NCBI GenBank assembly: GCA_044348925.1
Contig: JBIKRY010000227.1
Location: 1-8,033, forward strand
Direction: 5' to 3'
DNA from: JAAFKA01 sp044348925
GTDB taxonomy: Bacteria; Bacteroidota; Bacteroidia; Cytophagales; Thermoflexibacteraceae
DNA: 8,033 nt
How positions within the stretch are numbered: the stretch's first letter is position 1; each line of letters begins with the position of its first letter. Positions 6,348 to 8,033 of this stretch are shown in pieces. The notes below the pieces were generated by a model. That model ran no database searches and was not told the origin of the DNA. It worked only from the letters and a program-made list of their open reading frames with translations. The translations under genes and the position numbers were made by a program.

Positions 6348-6795
6348 TTAGGAGATAAACTGTTGAATATCAAGTAGTTCTACCTCAAAAAAGATTTTAT
6401 CCAAATGCAAAAAATCTTGGTCTGTTGTGCGTAAAGTGGCTTCAATAATATAAGCAGATGCCGAAATCTACAAATCATTTTTACCCATGTTGCGTGCAGA
6501 TACCCCGTTGGAATTTGTTTATCTGTGAGTCGACCTTGACTATACGCCTCTATTTCTGCGTATGCTTTGATAGTTAGTTATAGATGTCTATTTTGAGTAA
6601 GCTGTTTGTTAGGTTTTCTAAAATTTCTATTTTAGGCTTTCCCCATTTATTTTGTACTGCAATAGATTCAAGTTCTCCTAATGTTACTACCGAAATAGCA
6701 ACTGTATGATGTGCATAGAAATTGTCGAGAAATTCTTTAAAAGCAAAACTTTTTACCCACAACAAAACAATATTTGTGTCTAATAAATACCTCAT
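6348..6795 (-). pseudogene. VapC-like PIN-domain toxin, inactivated by two frameshifts and a nonsense codon
   Basis: An intact first frame (6574-6795, 73 codons) begins MRYLLDTNIVLLW with the PIN Asp6 and continues to ISVVTLGELE with the conserved acidic Glu, then stops early after KIDIYN. The rest of a PIN domain follows in other frames: YAEIEAYSQGRLTDKQIPTG after a first shift near 6574-6590; after a second shift at the CCCC run 6503-6506, VSARNMGKNDL, a TAG at 6468-6470 where the family has Trp (NDLWI), then ISASAYIIEATLRTTDQDF, LHLDKIFFEVELLDIQQFIS and the true stop at 6348-6350. The joined product would be about 148 residues, a normal VapC length. VapC proteins are Mg-dependent endoribonucleases. 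The ATG overlaps the stop of the upstream antitoxin remnant by four bases (6792-6795), typical of toxin-antitoxin operons. Loss of function is nearly certain unless the reads are wrong. Confidence 0.85.
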
Positions 6796-6890
6796 TTTGT
6801 TAGTTGTGCTAAAAGTTTTGTAACAGTTTCTTGTTCATCGGGCAAACTCCAAAATCCATTTATTATTTTTATATTTTCGGTATTGTGGTT
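6792..6890 (-). pseudogene. 5'-truncated or frameshifted antitoxin remnant upstream of the PIN pseudogene
   Basis: The frame ending in TGA at 6792-6794 reads back through IINGFWSLPDEQETVTKLLA then QLTK for 32 codons to a TAA at 6891-6893, with no start codon. In the next frame upstream, the minus strand continues INALLQQLKPQ, so a single frameshift near 6875-6885 would join them into a longer protein. The ATGA overlap with the toxin start and its size match a VapB-like antitoxin. No DNA-binding domain can be recognised in what is left. Function by position only. Confidence 0.5.
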
Positions 6891-6917
6891 TTAATTGTTG
6901 CAATAAAGCATTTATTT
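6882..6917. repeat. 36-bp direct repeat, copy A (partner at 7587-7622)
   Basis: The 36 bases match 7587-7622 with one difference (A at 6894, G at 7599). On the minus strand both read INALLQQLKPQ, and the difference is TTA against CTA, both Leu. Each copy lies just upstream of a toxin-antitoxin module. Confidence 0.8.
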
Positions 6918-6931
6918 AATAAGTTATTCTA

Positions 6932-7270
6932 TTACAACATTTCGTAAACGGCATCAAAAATTGCTATAATTTCTGCTATATTTTTTTGAGGAATTTCTTG
7001 GTGTACGTTTACATTGTTTAGTGGGTGAATATGCCAGCCAATTCTATTATCTTTGTCTAAACCCCAAATACGTTGTTTTTCGTATATCAAAGCAAATTGT
7101 AAAGCATAAACTTGTTGATTATAAAACAAATGGAGTTCATAATCTTGTTTTTTCAAGCCAATTTTTCCACTCAAAGAAACTTCTGTTCTTTGTACAATAC
7201 TAATCTCTGTAATATAGCTGAGTGCAGACAAAGCCATTTTCAAAATTTGTTCAAACTCCTGTAAATCCAT
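6932..7270 (-). CDS. Toxin-like protein resembling the TumE/DUF6516 family
   Basis: A 112-residue soluble protein. Residues 5-30 form a helix, then beta strands follow (VSLSGKIGLKKQDYELHLFY, QVYALQFALIYEKQRIWGLD). The stretch at 77-93, IGWHIHPLNNVNVHQEI, carries His80, His82 and His90 in an arrangement like the W-D-x-A-P-H-H-P region of DUF6516/TumE proteins, and the C-terminus ends in a helix IAEIIAIFDAVYEML. TumE-type proteins are toxins of type II toxin-antitoxin pairs; the match is from remembered pattern and not from a search. The start codon lies inside the preceding gene (20-nt overlap, 7251-7270), so the two are translationally coupled, with antitoxin first as is usual. The frame is intact. 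Confidence 0.6.
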   Translation of the reverse strand: MDLQEFEQILKMALSALSYITEISIVQRTEVSLSGKIGLKKQDYELHLFYNQQVYALQFALIYEKQRIWGLDKDNRIGWHIHPLNNVNVHQEIPQKNIAEIIAIFDAVYEML

Positions 7271-7553
7271 TGTGTAGTTTTCGTTGATAAAATTCTATCA
7301 TAGCCACTGCGTCTGTCCAATTCCAAAAAAATTGTTGTGCCGAAAAATCAGCCCCATCATAGATAGTTGCTTGTGTATTTTCATAGACTTTATAATCCAT
7401 ACCAACTTCGTTTTCAAACCTTAAATTAACCGTCTGCCAATATGCTAATTTTAGTTCGATGTATTCTTTCAAAATTTTTTGTATGGCTTTTTCTACATCT
7501 TGTTGTTGTGCTATTTCTATAATTTCAGCACTAAGCTGTTGCGAAAGTTCCAT
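7251..7553 (-). CDS. Small helical protein, probable antitoxin partner of the TumE-like gene
   Basis: A 100-residue protein with no signal peptide. Residues 1-35 are a helical segment (SQQLSAEIIEIAQQQDVEKA), followed by a pattern LKLAYWQTVNLRFENEVGMD at about 33-52, an acidic middle, and WNWTDAVAMIEFYQRKL at 78-93. The layout R-F-E-x-x-x-G-M-D-x-x-x-(F/Y)-E then W-x-x-A-x-x-x-(I/L)-x-x-Y is that of small proteins found next to DUF6516 toxin genes. That, together with the 20-nt overlap with the next gene, is the basis for calling it an antitoxin. No helix-turn-helix is evident. A TATATTTG box lies 19 nt upstream of the ATG. Confidence 0.65.
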   Translation of the reverse strand: MELSQQLSAEIIEIAQQQDVEKAIQKILKEYIELKLAYWQTVNLRFENEVGMDYKVYENTQATIYDGADFSAQQFFWNWTDAVAMIEFYQRKLHNGFTGV

Positions 7554-7572
7554 ATTTTTATGTTTTATTTCC

Positions 7573-7580
7573 CAAATATA
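7573..7580 (-). promoter_or_regulatory. TATATTTG -7 box for the toxin-antitoxin pair
   Basis: The minus strand reads TATATTTG, an exact TAnnTTTG match, 19 nt upstream of the antitoxin ATG. The 36-bp repeat at 7587-7622 lies immediately upstream and could include regulatory sequence. Confidence 0.5.
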
Positions 7581-7586
7581 CGAAAA

Positions 7587-7622
7587 ATTGTGGTTTTAGT
7601 TGTTGCAATAAAGCATTTATTT
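7587..7622. repeat. 36-bp direct repeat, copy B (partner at 6882-6917)
   Basis: One mismatch to 6882-6917. It abuts copy 2 of the 108-bp repeat (from 7625) with only two bases between, so 7587-7731 is a mosaic of two repeats found separately elsewhere in the window. Confidence 0.8.
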
Positions 7623-7624
7623 CA

Positions 7625-7731
7625 CCACTACTTTTTCCAATATTGCCCGCAAATAATTTACTTCTTGTTGCAAATCTGTTATTTTCGTAGTAGCATTACT
7701 TCCTATTTTTTGTTTTATCTTGATTTAGCCA
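7625..7731. repeat. 108-bp direct repeat, copy 2 (partner at 5063-5170)
   Basis: Five mismatches and one indel against 5063-5170. In the minus-strand frame 7617-7700 it reads SNATTKITDLQQEVNYLRAI then LEKVVVK and stop, keeping the frame of copy 1. No complete gene covers it. Confidence 0.85.
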
Positions 7732-7770
7732 CATTCCACAAATCTCCCCCAAAAAAACTCCTCCCTCCAT
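7696..7770 (-). pseudogene. Fragment resembling the 3' end of the 5117-6151 gene
   Basis: A 24-codon frame, MEGGVFLGEICGMWLNQDKT then KNRK and stop. Its GEICGMWLNQDKTK parallels the end of the secreted protein, DKIIGIWLNKDKTK, and lies in the same place relative to the 108-bp repeat. The similarity fades upstream, so this looks like the remains of a diverged paralogue whose body is gone and not a real small gene. Confidence 0.4.
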
Positions 7771-7812
7771 AGAATTTTAGCAACATAAACAAAGCAAAAT
7801 ACATAAATTTGT

Positions 7813-7820
7813 TATCTTTG
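7813..7820 (+). promoter_or_regulatory. TATCTTTG -7 box facing right
   Basis: An exact TAnnTTTG match on the plus strand, the only rightward promoter-like box noted. It lies 20 nt before an ATG at 7840-7842. Confidence 0.4.
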
Positions 7821-7839
7821 TAGCATATATATACTTTGA

Positions 7840-7866
7840 ATGGATATGATTACCGAAAATTATTAA
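7840..7866 (+). pseudogene. Possible 5' stub of a rightward gene cut short by the hairpin array
   Basis: ATG at 7840 opens eight codons (MDMITENY) before TAA at 7864-7866, one base before the first hairpin of the array. With the promoter-like box in front, this could be the start of a gene whose body was displaced by the repeat insertion, or chance. Too short to assign. Confidence 0.2.
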
Positions 7867-7867
7867 A

Positions 7868-8030
7868 TTGCCAAAGGCAACTTAATTGTACCGTAGGCTT
7901 TAGCCTCCTATTGATTACCCACAAGTTTTTAAAAGTCCGTAGGACTGAAATATTTATAGTAAAAGATGGTTTTCTCTTGTTTTTAGAGTTCCGTAGGAAC
8001 GAAATATGTCGTTCCTACGGAACTCTAAAA
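7868..8030. repeat. Array of small hairpins with CCGTAGG core (REP-like)
   Basis: Four short hairpins occur in a row: TTGCC/GGCAA (7868-7880), AGGCT/AGCCT (7895-7906), AGTCC-GTA-GGACT (7934-7946) and GTTCC-GTA-GGAAC (7988-8000). Three contain CCGTAGG, and the last two are followed by GAAATAT. Stem bases differ between units while pairing is kept, and the last unit is repeated in inverted orientation. Such units resemble REP elements moved by RAYT transposases; no such transposase is in the window. The array continues to or beyond the right edge. Confidence 0.6.
7981..8030. repeat. Perfect 22-bp inverted repeat closing the hairpin array
   Basis: Positions 7981-8002 and 8009-8030 are exact reverse complements separated by AATATG. 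Each arm itself contains a GTTCC-GTA-GGAAC hairpin, so the pair is a REP-like unit and its mirror copy. T-runs and A-runs at the outer ends would also let it terminate transcription from either side. Confidence 0.75.
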
Positions 8031-8033
8031 GAA

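Noticed and set aside
6574..6795. Intact 73-residue small PIN protein
   Set aside because: The missing two thirds of the domain are readable in other frames directly downstream, so this is the first part of a broken gene.
7021..7203. 60-codon rightward frame
   Set aside because: Antisense to the TumE-like gene, with no start signals of its own.
5063..7731. Composite transposon bounded by the 108-bp repeats
   Set aside because: The repeats hold no transposase or terminal inverted repeats, and each is tied to coding-like sequence; no target-site duplication was seen.
7479..7772. 97-codon rightward frame rich in Phe, Tyr and Leu
   Set aside because: It crosses the antitoxin start, its promoter and both repeats; the composition is that of complement of Lys/Asn/Gln-rich coding sequence.
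7868..8030. CRISPR array
   Set aside because: The repeated units are only 5-bp-stem hairpins of unequal sequence and spacing, with no constant repeat and no cas gene.

Overview
This AT-rich window looks like accessory or low-density chromosome from a member of the Bacteroidota. The evidence is the run of secreted proteins with short MKK-type signal peptides ending near a Gln, a Bacteroidota-style lipoprotein, the absence of clear Shine-Dalgarno sequences, and several TAnnTTTG-like promoter boxes. A genus cannot be named from the sequence. Every convincing gene lies on the minus strand. Both window ends cut into something: an open reading frame at the left edge and a structured repeat at the right edge.

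Layout from left to right. (1) 1-1942: a probable two-gene operon with a secreted caspase-like (C14) protease and a secreted Sel1-like-repeat protein running off the left edge. (2) 2124-3335: a small secreted protein and a lipoprotein, both uncharacterised, separated by about 300 bp that contain only a possible remnant. (3) 3336-3779: a gene-poor stretch with several inverted repeats, ending in a perfect 26-bp hairpin. (4) 3780-4895: a membrane fatty acid desaturase with all three histidine boxes and a promoter overlaid by a candidate operator palindrome. (5) 5117-6151: a secreted protein of unknown function. (6) 6348-6890: a decaying PIN-domain toxin-antitoxin module carrying two frameshifts and a nonsense codon. 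(7) 6932-7553: an apparently intact toxin-antitoxin-like pair with overlapping genes, the second resembling TumE/DUF6516. (8) 7554-8033: no intact gene; gene fragments, a second copy of a 108-bp repeat, and an array of small hairpins with a CCGTAGG core.

The caspase and Sel1-like genes may work together outside the cytoplasm. The desaturase is an independent housekeeping-type membrane lipid enzyme. The region 5055-8033 looks like a toxin-antitoxin graveyard: one live pair, one dead pair, duplicated fragments that still show coding-like substitution patterns, and a REP-like hairpin array. No CRISPR array, tRNA, rRNA or intact transposase was found. The best candidates for something under-described are the secreted caspase neighbourhood, the repeat mosaic around the toxin-antitoxin modules, and the structured element at 3424-3660.
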